NCBI GenBank assembly: GCA_016934295.1
Contig: JAFGTD010000201.1
Coordinates: 1 to 32,612, forward strand
DNA from: Acidobacteriota bacterium
Lineage (GTDB): Bacteria > Acidobacteriota > UBA6911
Length of the DNA stretch: 32,612 bases
Reading direction: 5' to 3'
This document shows positions 17,619 through 28,289 of this stretch, piece by piece. Every line of letters begins with the position of its first letter. Position 1 is the first letter of the stretch. Under the pieces are notes generated by a model, which had not been told where the DNA came from, did no database searches, and was given only the letters and a program-made list of their open reading frames with translations. The position numbers and the translations under genes were made by a program.

Positions 17619-18992
17619 ATGAATACAAACGGACGAATACTGGTAGCCGACGATGAACAGATAATCCGCGAGGTTCTGTCCGACATCCTGTCTTCCGAAT
17701 CCTATGATGTCGATCATGCAGAAAACGGCGCGCAAGCATTGGAGTTGATCCGGAACAGGGATTATGGCGCCGTGCTTCTTGATCTGATGCTGCCGGATCG
17801 GGACGGCCTCCAGGTACTGGAAGAAATAAAGGAGCTTGAAAACCGCCCTGAAGTCATAATAATCACAGCATACGCATCCATTGAAAAGGCCATAAGGGCA
17901 ACCAAATTAGGCGCTTTTGATTTTTTCGAAAAACCCTTCAAGAATGACAAATTATTGCTGGCGATAAAAAACGCGCTGGAACATCGCCGCCTGCTGGAAG
18001 AAAACCGGCGTCTTCTTAAAACCCTGCACGATCGCTACAGTTTCCACAATATCATCGGAAAAAGCGCGGGAATGCAGCAGGTTTTCGATCTTATCTCCCA
18101 GGCCGCACCACGGCTGAGCACCATCCTCATCCAGGGAGAAAGCGGGACAGGGAAGGAACTGGTGGCAAAGGCGATTCATGCATCCAGCGGAAGATCCGAT
18201 GCCCCCTTCATTGCGATCAACTGCGGCAATATTCCTTCCGAACTCCTTGAAAGCGAGCTTTTCGGGCACGTCCGTGGAGCTTTTACCGGCGCAACCGACA
18301 CAAAAAGGGGACTATTCGAAGCAGCCAACGGCGGGACTCTTTTCCTGGACGAGTTAACGACAATTTCACTGGAAATTCAGTCCAAACTTCTCCGGGTAAT
18401 TCAGGAGCGTGAATTTCGCCGTCTGGGCGGCCTGGACAACATCAAGGTGGATGTACGCATTATCGCAGCCAGTAACGCTGACCTGCAGGAAGCGTTGCAA
18501 CGGGGAACCTTCCGCGAAGACCTGTACTACCGTCTGAATGTCATCTCCATTCAAATCCCCCCCCTGCGTAATAGGCCTGAAGATATTCCTCTATTAACCG
18601 ATTGGTTCATAAAAAAATACGGGGATGAAAACCAGAGGGACAACCTGGTCATAGGGCCCTCGGCCATGAAAGCTTTAATGGATTACCAGTGGCCGGGGAA
18701 TGTCCGCGAACTGGAAAACGTAATTGAACGCGCCGTTGTCCTTTCGCCGGGAAACGCCATTACGGCGGATTTGTTCCCGAACAACATTTCCGCGCCTTCT
18801 CCCGAAACAGCCTTTCTGTTATCGGAGGAACCCATCTCATTAAAGGAAAAAGTGGGAAATTATGAAAAGGCCCTCATTCTGGCTGCATTAAAGAAGACCG
18901 GCTGGAATCAGAAGAAAGCAGCCCGGATTCTCTCAGTCAACGCCACTACCTTAAACGAAAAATTAAAACGCCTGAAAATCAAAGAACAGTAA
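17619..18992 (+). CDS. Sigma-54-dependent response regulator, NtrC family
   Basis: Receiver domain (VADDEQIIREVL, LLDLMLPDRDG), GESGTGKE Walker A, GAFTGA, C-terminal Fis-like HTH. ATG 17619 preferred to TTG 17604. Confidence 0.97.
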   Translation: MNTNGRILVADDEQIIREVLSDILSSESYDVDHAENGAQALELIRNRDYGAVLLDLMLPDRDGLQVLEEIKELENRPEVIIITAYASIEKAIRATKLGAFDFFEKPFKNDKLLLAIKNALEHRRLLEENRRLLKTLHDRYSFHNIIGKSAGMQQVFDLISQAAPRLSTILIQGESGTGKELVAKAIHASSGRSDAPFIAINCGNIPSELLESELFGHVRGAFTGATDTKRGLFEAANGGTLFLDELTTISLEIQSKLLRVIQEREFRRLGGLDNIKVDVRIIAASNADLQEALQRGTFREDLYYRLNVISIQIPPLRNRPEDIPLLTDWFIKKYGDENQRDNLVIGPSAMKALMDYQWPGNVRELENVIERAVVLSPGNAITADLFPNNISAPSPETAFLLSEEPISLKEKVGNYEKALILAALKKTGWNQKKAARILSVNATTLNEKLKRLKIKEQ

Positions 18993-19023
18993 CCTCCATT
19001 CTTCGCAAGTATTCGCCGGAGTT

Positions 19024-19172
19024 TAACGTTCTAACGCGGAACGTTGAACATTAAACGTCTAACCTCGAACGTTCCAACGGCGCTTTTTTCTTTTATTTCG
19101 CAAAATCCTCTAATACAGAAACAGTGTTTTCTCGTTCGACGTTTTACGTTTGAGGTTGAACGTTGGAACGTT
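19024..19172. repeat. Two heptad-phased tracts in inverted orientation
   Basis: AAC at 19025, 19033, 19040, 19047, 19054, 19061, 19068, 19076; GTT (AAC on the other strand) at 19134, 19141, 19148, 19155, 19162, 19170. Confidence 0.85.
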
Positions 19173-19278
19173 TTGCATATGGAGTAAGCACAGTGTATTC
19201 TTCTGAACATTTGCATCGATTGACTTCATCCTACGTAATGGATACCTTTATGGAATGTTTTTCACCTTTGGGGGTTCT

Positions 19279-20253
19279 ATGCGGAGATTTACAGTCCTTT
19301 GTTTCCTATTACTATTCTCAATATTGGCCTTGAGCGAACCGGCACCGGTTCGGGCTGATTATAAACAGGCCGTTGCCTTTTACAGCCAGGGCCAATACGA
19401 AAAAGCCATCCAGGAACTGCAGCCCGATCTTGATCGGAACCCGGACTGGGAATTCGGCCACAGGCTGCTCGGATTGTGTTACCTGAACCTCCAGAATAAT
19501 GCCCTGGCGGCATCGTCGCTCTCCCGTGCCGTCCAGCTTAAGTCCACTGCATTCCCGACCTATTTCGGGCTCGGCCAGGCATACTTCAATATGCAGAAAT
19601 ACAAGGACTGCATCGAGGCACTGAACAGGGGAGAACCTCTTGCAGCCAAGGAAAAGGATCCGGAAGCTCAGAAAGCAAGGCTTTTCAGACTCCGCGGTTC
19701 GGCTCATTACCGCCTGAACAATTTTACCGAAGCCGTAAGCGATCTTACCCAGGCGCTTCGACTCAGCCAATCGGACTGGTCGGACTTTGCCATGCTGGGC
19801 ATCTCCTATTTCAACCTGGATCGTACGGACGAAGCGATAGAAACTCTGGAAAAAGCCTACTCCATGAAGCTGGATCAGACGACGATCCTGGAAGTGCTGG
19901 CAAAATCCTACCTGAAAAAAGGAATCACGGCCCTGTCTGAAAAACAGTTTAATACCTCTGTTAAATTGCTGAAGAAGGGTTTGGATTACGATCCGGCCAA
20001 CGGTTACATCCACTACAATCTAGCGGAAGCCTACCTGTTCCAGAAACAATACCCCAATGCGGAGAAAGCCCTGAACCAGGCGGCTGCTCTTATGCCTCAA
20101 AAGGCGGATGTTTACGAACGGCTGGGACTGGTATATGAAAAACAGAAAAAATGGGACGCCGCATTGAACGCCTATAAGGAAGCCCAGAGCATCGAGCCTT
20201 CCGACTCGATAAAAGAAGCGATTGAGCGGGTGACGGAAAATAAAAAGCAGTAG
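19279..20253 (+). CDS. Secreted tetratricopeptide repeat protein
   Basis: Signal peptide MRRFTVLCFLLLFSILALS; repeated TPR pattern (AVAFYSQGQYEKAIQELQPDLDRNP etc.). Confidence 0.92.
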   Translation: MRRFTVLCFLLLFSILALSEPAPVRADYKQAVAFYSQGQYEKAIQELQPDLDRNPDWEFGHRLLGLCYLNLQNNALAASSLSRAVQLKSTAFPTYFGLGQAYFNMQKYKDCIEALNRGEPLAAKEKDPEAQKARLFRLRGSAHYRLNNFTEAVSDLTQALRLSQSDWSDFAMLGISYFNLDRTDEAIETLEKAYSMKLDQTTILEVLAKSYLKKGITALSEKQFNTSVKLLKKGLDYDPANGYIHYNLAEAYLFQKQYPNAEKALNQAAALMPQKADVYERLGLVYEKQKKWDAALNAYKEAQSIEPSDSIKEAIERVTENKKQ

Positions 20254-20275
20254 GGGCGAACCTTGTGTTCGCCCT
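20249..20275 (+). repeat. AGTAGGGGCGAACCTTGTGTTCGCCCT repeat, left copy
   Basis: Contains GGGCGAAC-cttgt-GTTCGCCC; exact reverse complement at 20722-20748; includes the TPR gene TAG stop. Confidence 0.9.
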
Positions 20276-20284
20276 CTAAAAACC

Positions 20285-20341
20285 GTTGCATGTTGAACGT
20301 TTACACGTTGCACGTTAAAAACAAAATGATCGTTGAATGTT
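20285..20341 (-). repeat. Heptad-phased GTT tract
   Basis: GTT at 20285, 20292, 20299, 20307, 20314, then 20332, 20339. Confidence 0.7.
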
Positions 20342-20353
20342 CAAACATAAAAT

Positions 20354-20558
20354 TTATAAAAGAAGTCCCCTCTTGCAAAAGATGATTATGTCGTCAAACA
20401 ATTTGTCATTGAGTCCACTATCTTTTCTATATAACGATTTAGCAAGCTCAGCAGCTTCGCTCTCGCTAATTTGGGCACAGTAGCCTGGAAGTATCAGCAA
20501 CAAGGCTACACACAAAACAGCTAATACAGCACATCGAAAAAATTTAACCCGGAAACAT
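20354..20558 (-). pseudogene. Small secreted protein ORF, apparently frameshifted at its start
   Basis: Minus-strand frame reads VKFFRCAVLAVLCVALLLILPGYCAQISESEAAELAKSLYRKDSGLNDKLFDDIIIFCKRGLLL*, but the nearest ATG (20556-20558) is in another frame (MFPG*). Confidence 0.45.
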
Positions 20559-20721
20559 GAACACCCATATAAAAGTTTTATTCCTAGAGCTGTCTATGAA
20601 TCAAATATTGGAAATATTAACAGCGGGGGCGGGAGGTGGGGAATAATTATTTACGAATGCTGGCTTATGACTTCTGACTTCTTGGGATGGAATCAGTCGG
20701 CCCCTTGGCTGTATTGATCCC

Positions 20722-20748
20722 AGGGCGAACACAAGGTTCGCCCCTACT
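20722..20748 (-). repeat. AGTAGGGGCGAACCTTGTGTTCGCCCT repeat, right (inverted) copy
   Basis: Exact reverse complement of 20249-20275; includes the TAG stop of the 20744-21847 CDS. Confidence 0.9.
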
Positions 20749-21847
20749 CGCTGCCGGCTACTTTGTAGATTCCATTCCAGCGCCTGAGATTTCCCAACTC
20801 ATCCACGGCCGTGATCTGATAGCCGTATTCGCCGGGGGCGCAGTCCGCCGTGATGGGGATCTTTCCTAAAATATGATCGGTAGCCGGATCGGCACCCGCC
20901 TGTGCCTGGAAGATATTTCCCGTTCGATCGTCCCGGATAAAAACACCGTCCGGAAGAAGATCCCCTTCAGTATCCATGAACCGTAAACGTATCTCCAGGG
21001 TATCGCCCGCATGGACCTCATCGGGAGCAAAAACGGTTTCAATCAGTTCCGGGGCTTCTTCCGCTGAAATGGTAATCTCCTCGGGTGCGCGATATTCGCG
21101 CACCTTATTTATCCATATCTTTTCAAGCTCGGGGGCCGGTTTCTTAAACGCATCTTTCAGGCTTCTGGATAAATTGGTCCGTCTCAATGTATCAAAAAAC
21201 TTCAGCGGACTTTCCCGGCCTTCCAGATCCCTGAAAATCAACAGGAATGTGATCCCGGGTGCAGCGCTTCTTATGCAGCGGCGATCCTTTGAAAAATCGG
21301 ACCAAACGCGCTGGGATTCCAGACTTAATTGGCCCATTGCATCCAGGAACTGAGAAATTACCCATGCACTCTCCAGGCTTCGTGAGGTATGGTCAAACTC
21401 ATGCACCAGGATTTCTATCATCCCTTCATACATAAACTCATAATCCGGCCGGGTGGCGCCTCGCGAATGTTGGAACAACCCCAGGCGCGCTATTTCCCGT
21501 TTACATTCATTCAACAGGAGAGTTCTCTGGTTGGAAAAAATCGACTGGTTCATACCGATAATGATGCTGTTCCCCCGGTAATTTGTGGTGCTGGTCTGCA
21601 GGTCCCAGTCAACCAGCAGGATAATTTTATCGGGAAGTTTCGTGTTAAGAGTTCCGTCAAGAAACCTATAAAATCGCTCGAGATCCGTTATGATGCGGCG
21701 TCCGAGCAAATCTCTTTCTTTCGGGATTCGCAGTAAAAGATGCTCGGATGTAATGTCGTTCAACTGTTGAGAAAATATATCGGGGCAGGTGCCGGACAGG
21801 CATAGGAAGCCCGAGAAGATTATTGTTAAAAAGGTAAATTTACGCAT
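20744..21847 (-). CDS. Secreted peptidase-MA-like (gluzincin-like) protein with a C-terminal Ig-like domain
   Basis: Signal peptide, YEGMIEILVHEFDHTSR (HExxH-type), PAPELEKIWINKVREY, C-terminal beta-rich segment. Confidence 0.55.
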   Translation of the reverse strand: MRKFTFLTIIFSGFLCLSGTCPDIFSQQLNDITSEHLLLRIPKERDLLGRRIITDLERFYRFLDGTLNTKLPDKIILLVDWDLQTSTTNYRGNSIIIGMNQSIFSNQRTLLLNECKREIARLGLFQHSRGATRPDYEFMYEGMIEILVHEFDHTSRSLESAWVISQFLDAMGQLSLESQRVWSDFSKDRRCIRSAAPGITFLLIFRDLEGRESPLKFFDTLRRTNLSRSLKDAFKKPAPELEKIWINKVREYRAPEEITISAEEAPELIETVFAPDEVHAGDTLEIRLRFMDTEGDLLPDGVFIRDDRTGNIFQAQAGADPATDHILGKIPITADCAPGEYGYQITAVDELGNLRRWNGIYKVAGSE

Positions 21848-22187
21848 CGGCCGAGAAACTCTTCAGAGCTGCATCTTCATCATCATACGAATCAAATACA
21901 TTCAAAAGATTTGTAATATTAAGCAAGTCGATAATGCGCGCGTTGGGAGAAAGAAGTTTGAAACTCCCGCCGCTTCTGCGAAGCGCGGTAAAGCATCGAA
22001 TGATCTCGCCTAACCCTGCACTGTCTATATAGGGAACTTTGGCTAAATTCAAAAGAATATTATTAGCGCCTTTCTTCAAAAGATCATCCACGGCCTGCTT
22101 AATTTCCACATCTCCTTCACCCAGAAGGATTTTTCCCTCAACATCAATTATTATGACGTCCTCATTCTTCCTGGTTGAAAACTTCAT
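21840..22187 (-). CDS. STAS-domain protein (anti-sigma-factor antagonist family)
   Basis: VIIIDVEGKILLGEGDVEIKQAVDDLLKKGANNILLNLAKVPYIDSAGLGEIIRCF; GGAGG ribosome-binding site upstream of ATG 22187. Confidence 0.92.
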   Translation of the reverse strand: MKFSTRKNEDVIIIDVEGKILLGEGDVEIKQAVDDLLKKGANNILLNLAKVPYIDSAGLGEIIRCFTALRRSGGSFKLLSPNARIIDLLNITNLLNVFDSYDDEDAALKSFSADA

Positions 22188-22485
22188 TGGCGCCTCCATG
22201 TCTGAAGAAAAACCATTCTGCCTTTTCACAAGGGTTGCTCGCCGCACGGCGGGCAGCGGAGTACTCTTAATGTCCGCACCGATTCGCATACAACGCATGT
22301 GAAAGAGGCAGGCTAGCATAGCCTTTAATTAGTGTCAATTTCACCTGAATATGATACATAGGTTTCTTGATCGTTTTCGAGGCCTGTGCTATACATCAGA
22401 ACATTAATCTGCAGTTTCCGCCGGATTTTGCCGTTGAGCTAACCGGGGCAATTTCCTGCAAAAAACGCAGATCAATGCCCCATAG

Positions 22486-23784
<1,299 letters not shown>

Positions 23785-23787
<3 letters not shown>

Positions 23788-23800
23788 CCCGCATTTCTCA
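23785..23800 (+). repeat. TAGCCCGCATTTCTCA dispersed motif, copy 2
   Basis: Begins with the eno stop codon. Confidence 0.85.
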
Positions 23801-23873
23801 GAGGGCTCCCGTCGATTCGCGCAGAGCGAAGCCCGTAGTCAAATCCGCATTAAAATACAGACTGATTCTTTGA

Positions 23874-24602
23874 TTAAGAAACCCGCGAGGATTCATCGCT
23901 CGCGATCTGTCCGTCCAGAAGCCGGATCACACGGTGTGCGTGGCTGGCAATATCGGGTTCATGCGTTACCAGAATTATTGTATTCCCCTTTTCATGCAAG
24001 GCGTCAAACAGGGTCATGATATCTCTGCTTGTCGCTGAATCCAGGTTTCCGGTCGGTTCATCGGCCAGTATGATTGAGGGATTATTGACGAGGGCCCGGG
24101 CGATAGCCACTCGCTGCCGCTGACCGCCGGACAGCTCATTGGGACGGTGATAAACTCTTTCTCCCAGTTCCACCGACTGCAGGGTTTGGATCGCACGCTC
24201 TTTTCGTTCATTGGCCGGAGTGCCGTTGTAAATGAGCGGAAGCTCAACATTATGAAGAGCGGACGCACGGGGCAGAAGGTTGAAGGTCTGAAACACAAAT
24301 CCTATTTCCTTGTTTCGGATATGGGCGAGTTCGTCATCGTCCATTTCCGATACGAGTCGTGTATTCAGCAGGTATTTGCCCTTTGAAGGGGTGTCCAGGC
24401 AGCCGATCAGGTTCATCATCGTAGATTTTCCTGATCCTGACGGCCCCATTATGGCCAGATATTCGCCTCTATTGATATTAAATGTGACTCCACGCAAAGC
24501 ATGGATCTCTTCAGATCCCATTTGATAGGTCTTCCAAAGATCCTCAATTTGTATCAGGCTGTCATTGTTTGCAGCTGCGTCAGATCCATTCGTTCCGCTC
24601 AT
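23874..24602 (-). CDS. ABC transporter ATP-binding protein (MacB/LolD-like)
   Basis: [50 protein letters not shown]. Confidence 0.96.
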   Translation of the reverse strand: MSGTNGSDAAANNDSLIQIEDLWKTYQMGSEEIHALRGVTFNINRGEYLAIMGPSGSGKSTMMNLIGCLDTPSKGKYLLNTRLVSEMDDDELAHIRNKEIGFVFQTFNLLPRASALHNVELPLIYNGTPANERKERAIQTLQSVELGERVYHRPNELSGGQRQRVAIARALVNNPSIILADEPTGNLDSATSRDIMTLFDALHEKGNTIILVTHEPDIASHAHRVIRLLDGQIASDESSRVS

Positions 24603-24642
24603 TCCCTGTACCCCTTTACTCCTATATGGCAGATCCTTCAGT

Positions 24643-26094
24643 TTACTCCGATTCAGATTTGTCCTTATTGATAATTCTTACAAATTCTCCATCTTTTATG
24701 GTTCTCAAGGTTTGAAAACTGCCGGTAATAATTTCCTCTCCATCCTTCAGGTTTTCAAGCACCTCAATATCGGATTCCCCCGTGATGCCGGTTTCAATCG
24801 GACGGAATCGAGCCCGCATTTTTTCGTCGATTACAAAAACGCCTTCGAGCTCTTCCTTTTCAACTTCCTTATCGGAATCCGCCTGAACGACCGACCCTTC
24901 ATTTTTACTGTCAAGTCCCGGTTCAATATACTTTCCATTCTCATCGACTTCAACTTCGCGAATCGTCAAAGCCTGGATGGGTATGGCAAGCACATCCTCC
25001 CTGGTTTCCGTCGTAATATCGCTGGTGCAGGATAATCCCGGACGGAGTTTTGGTGAGGGATCTTTCAGGGTGACAATTACCTTAAAGTCTTTTGCCTCCT
25101 GCTGGGACGATCCGGCGATCGGGCTGTTGCCGATTTCAGTAACCTCTCCCTCGAATTTAACATCCGGAAGCGCATCCACTTCGACTTCCGCGAAATTCCC
25201 CAGCGAAAGCCCTACAATTTCGGTTTCATCAACCTTAAGCTCCGCCTGAATCGTGCCCAGATTCGCAATCTCCATGATTGTCGCTTCGGGATTGTTCAGA
25301 TTCCCGGGCACCGCACGCTCCCCCTCTTCTTTATTCATTTTAATGATAACGCCTTCCATCGGGGAGATAAGGGTCGATTTCTTGGCATTGTCCTGTGCCT
25401 GGATCAGTCTTGCACGGGCCGATTTTTCCGACCCTTCAGCATTCTCTACTGAAAGTCTCATCTGTTCGATTTTATTTTTCGAAAGCTCGATCTGGGCTTC
25501 CATCTGTTTGATGGACTCTCTCTGGATTTCCAGTATAGAACTTGAGGAATTCAGGGAATTCTGCGCAATCTCATACTCGTCGTGTGATAATAATCCTTCT
25601 TCATGGAGTTTCTGCTGACGCTTGAAGCTGTTCTGCTCTCTTTTATAATTACTTTCCTTCTGTATAAGCTCGGCACGCTGCTGATTGAGGGACGCTTCGT
25701 CGCGTTGAAGCTGCAGTTCTGCGTTCACCAGGTCAATTTTCTTGTTTCGGACATCCGCAACCGCCTGTTCGTATCCCGCAACCGCAATATTTTTGTCTGC
25801 CTCTCTCTGAATAGGATCGATCTGCAGGAGTATATCGCCTTTTTTTACTCTATCTCCTTCATTTACCATGACTTCCGTAATGATCCCCGCCACTTCGGAC
25901 TGGAGATTGACAAATTTTTCAGCACGGATCTCACCACTCGCCGTTACCTTCGAAGTCAACAGATCCACACGCTCTGCCTTGGCCGTTTGAACGATTACAG
26001 CATTTCTATTTGAAGTCGAAATGATAGCCAGTACGATAATGAGCATCAATACCGCACCGCAACCGATTATTAAAATCTTCTTCTTCTTACTCAT
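24643..26094 (-). CDS. Efflux periplasmic adaptor subunit (HlyD/MFP family)
   Basis: N-terminal TM anchor, [17 protein letters not shown] lipoyl half, long coiled coil, PMEGVI second lipoyl half, barrel domain. Confidence 0.93.
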   Translation of the reverse strand: MSKKKKILIIGCGAVLMLIIVLAIISTSNRNAVIVQTAKAERVDLLTSKVTASGEIRAEKFVNLQSEVAGIITEVMVNEGDRVKKGDILLQIDPIQREADKNIAVAGYEQAVADVRNKKIDLVNAELQLQRDEASLNQQRAELIQKESNYKREQNSFKRQQKLHEEGLLSHDEYEIAQNSLNSSSSILEIQRESIKQMEAQIELSKNKIEQMRLSVENAEGSEKSARARLIQAQDNAKKSTLISPMEGVIIKMNKEEGERAVPGNLNNPEATIMEIANLGTIQAELKVDETEIVGLSLGNFAEVEVDALPDVKFEGEVTEIGNSPIAGSSQQEAKDFKVIVTLKDPSPKLRPGLSCTSDITTETREDVLAIPIQALTIREVEVDENGKYIEPGLDSKNEGSVVQADSDKEVEKEELEGVFVIDEKMRARFRPIETGITGESDIEVLENLKDGEEIITGSFQTLRTIKDGEFVRIINKDKSESE

Positions 26095-26578
26095 CCGTGC
26101 CTCCATTAACCACAATGACGAATACTACGAGTTCGGCAGACCAAAGGTTTCATAAAAGAATTTAAAAGATACATTATCCAGCATTGTGGCTGGTTTTCAA
26201 CTGGCTGATCTCATTAAAGTTAAATTATTTTTTGTTTCCCAAAACGAATCTCTGGCAGGTTTTCATCAAAGTATTGCCTTCATCGGTGTCCTGCCGGGCC
26301 GGATCCCCATTGACGGGTACGGTAGAATTTTTCAATTAAACACAGTTCTCGGCCGTTCTCTCTATATTTAAACGAATATCTTGCCGATTTATTACAGTAA
26401 GTTTACATAAAGGATCCGAAAATAGCTAAAATTCTCAGTCGGGAGCAGATATTTGTTTTACTATTTTAAAGAAGTATGGGGAAAACGTCGACTCACCTTC
26501 CGAAGCGGAATTGAAACTCATGCCGTATGCGCGTAAAATGATTGAGTTGGAAAAATAAATTTACCCGGGAGAAAGCTG

Positions 26579-26860
26579 ATGCCGGAAGGGAATATAGAAC
26601 ATTTCATGAAAAATCTTGGCGAAACAATTAATGAGGCCTTAGCCGAATCTCCAAAAATCAATGAATGCCTCCAGGAAATCCGGGATTCCGGGTATGAAAT
26701 TTTTTTAGTGATCGAAGCCAAGGTTGGATTCAGCCGTAAGGATAGCGAAGAAACCTGCATATCTTCCGATTTCTCCGATGAATCCGATGATCCGGTACGG
26801 CTTTGTATCACGCCTGAAGACGCTAAATTCCTCAAGTCCCTGAAAATTTCTGCGGACTAA
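26579..26860 (+). CDS. Hypothetical protein, 93 aa
   Basis: GGGAGAAAGCTG upstream of ATG; acidic soluble protein; C-terminal coding segment duplicated downstream. Confidence 0.65.
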   Translation: MPEGNIEHFMKNLGETINEALAESPKINECLQEIRDSGYEIFLVIEAKVGFSRKDSEETCISSDFSDESDDPVRLCITPEDAKFLKSLKISAD

Positions 26861-26957
26861 TTATCTCCTTACTCTTGTTTCCATCATCCCTCAGGGTCTT
26901 CAGGTAGGCCTGAAGACGCTAAATTCCTCAAGTCTCTGAAAATTTCTGCGGACTAAT
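26812..26957 (+). repeat. 50-bp direct duplication (26812-26861 and 26908-26957)
   Basis: gcctgaagacgctaaattcctcaagtcYctgaaaatttctgcggactaat twice, one mismatch. Confidence 0.95.
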
Positions 26958-26995
26958 ATTATAGTAGTTCGCCGGATTTCATCCAATAATCAGTT

Positions 26996-27433
26996 TTATT
27001 CTGTTTCCGTAACAGCGGATTCGGTGGATTGACCGGAATCCGTGTAGACACTTTGTGTGGAGGAACCGCTGTTTTGTTCCGGTATTTCCGTCTCGCTCAT
27101 ATTGCAGCGGCCTTCAAAAGTAGCGCCTGCTTCTATGATGAGACACGGGGTGTATATATCGCCGAAAACCTTACCGTCCTTGTGTATTTCCGCTCGGTCA
27201 GAAGCTCGAATAATTCCTCTGAATTCTCCGTTGATCGAAACATTCCGGACAATGATTTCAGCATCGATCATTCCGGACGCCCCTATTATCAAAGATCCTT
27301 CGGAACGAACCGTACCTTTAATGACCCCATCGACTCGCATTCCGCCCGAGAAGGTAACATCGCCGGCCACTTCCGTTCCCTTGCCCAGAATACTGTTAAT
27401 TTCATTATGCTTGTTTCCCTTGCCTAGTCCCAT
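26996..27433 (-). CDS. Bactofilin (polymer-forming cytoskeletal protein)
   Basis: TEVAGDVTFSGGMRVDGVIKGTVRSEGSLIIGASGMIDAEIIVRNVSINGEFRGII beta-helical repeat. Confidence 0.95.
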   Translation of the reverse strand: MGLGKGNKHNEINSILGKGTEVAGDVTFSGGMRVDGVIKGTVRSEGSLIIGASGMIDAEIIVRNVSINGEFRGIIRASDRAEIHKDGKVFGDIYTPCLIIEAGATFEGRCNMSETEIPEQNSGSSTQSVYTDSGQSTESAVTETE

Positions 27434-27437
27434 AACC

Positions 27438-28289
27438 TTACTCCGTTGATACGGCTCTGTCAGTTAATATTCCATAGATGCGCATTAATTCATCCCGGCC
27501 ATAGTAATGAATCCGTATCTCTCCTTTATCCTTAGACTTAGAGTGAATTTCCACTTTTGTTCCAAGAACCGTTCGCAACCGGTCCGCTGCGGCCGCTTCA
27601 TTAGGATCTTTGATTTTCGGCAGCGGCGGCGCCTTTGTCTGCCGTTTGGCCCATCGCTCCGCATCCCTTACAGACCAACCCTTATCGATGATTACCTGTG
27701 CAATTTTCCCCATCTCGGAAGCGCTGGAATTCGAAGATAGCAGCGCACGGGCGTGTCCGGGAGAGAGCTTTGCATCACGCACCAATCGCTTGACATTCGG
27801 AGGCAACTTCAGCAACCTCATGGAATTTGCAACCGTGCTGCGGTCTTTTCCCAATCTTTCAGCGACCTGTTCCTGCGTCCCATTGGTTGCCGCGATCAGA
27901 TTCTCATAGGCCTGTGCTTCCTCTATCGGGTTCAGGGGTTCCCGCTGAATATTTTCAACCAATGCAAGTTCCAGGAGCTGATCATCCGGAACATCCCGGA
28001 CAACGGCCGGTATTTTCAGCAAGCCTGCACGTTGTGCGGCATTCAACCTCCGTTCACCCGCAATAAGCTGATAGCCATTTTTATAAGGACGCACCAGAAT
28101 AGGCTGTAAAATTCCATTTTCGCGTATTGAAATCACCAGCTCCTGCAATCTTTCCTCGTCCAAATGGAGCCGCGGTTGATCCGGATTAGTGACAATCCGA
28201 TCGATATCGATATCGCCCGGAGGCCTTTCCGTGTTTCTGGTTTCCGGGATCAGCGCATCCAGGCCTCTACCTAATACCTTTTTTTTCAT
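27438..28289 (-). CDS. parB: ParB/Spo0J chromosome-partitioning protein
   Basis: GRGLDALIP, NGILQPILVRPYKNGYQLIAGERRLNAAQRAGL, LVENIQREPLNPIEEAQAY. Confidence 0.97.
   Translation of the reverse strand: MKKKVLGRGLDALIPETRNTERPPGDIDIDRIVTNPDQPRLHLDEERLQELVISIRENGILQPILVRPYKNGYQLIAGERRLNAAQRAGLLKIPAVVRDVPDDQLLELALVENIQREPLNPIEEAQAYENLIAATNGTQEQVAERLGKDRSTVANSMRLLKLPPNVKRLVRDAKLSPGHARALLSSNSSASEMGKIAQVIIDKGWSVRDAERWAKRQTKAPPLPKIKDPNEAAAADRLRTVLGTKVEIHSKSKDKGEIRIHYYGRDELMRIYGILTDRAVSTE

Noticed and set aside
19031-19216. Minus-strand 61-aa ORF (TSNVKRRTRK...FEVRRLMFNVPR)
   Set aside because: Peptide pattern arises from the heptamer-phased tracts; no start context or domain.
24565-26013. Several plus-strand ORFs (156, 90, 121, 136 aa)
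   Set aside because: Antisense to the well-supported HlyD/ABC coding regions.
26186-26371. 61-aa plus-strand ORF
   Set aside because: No ribosome-binding site, no recognisable similarity, AT-rich intergenic context.
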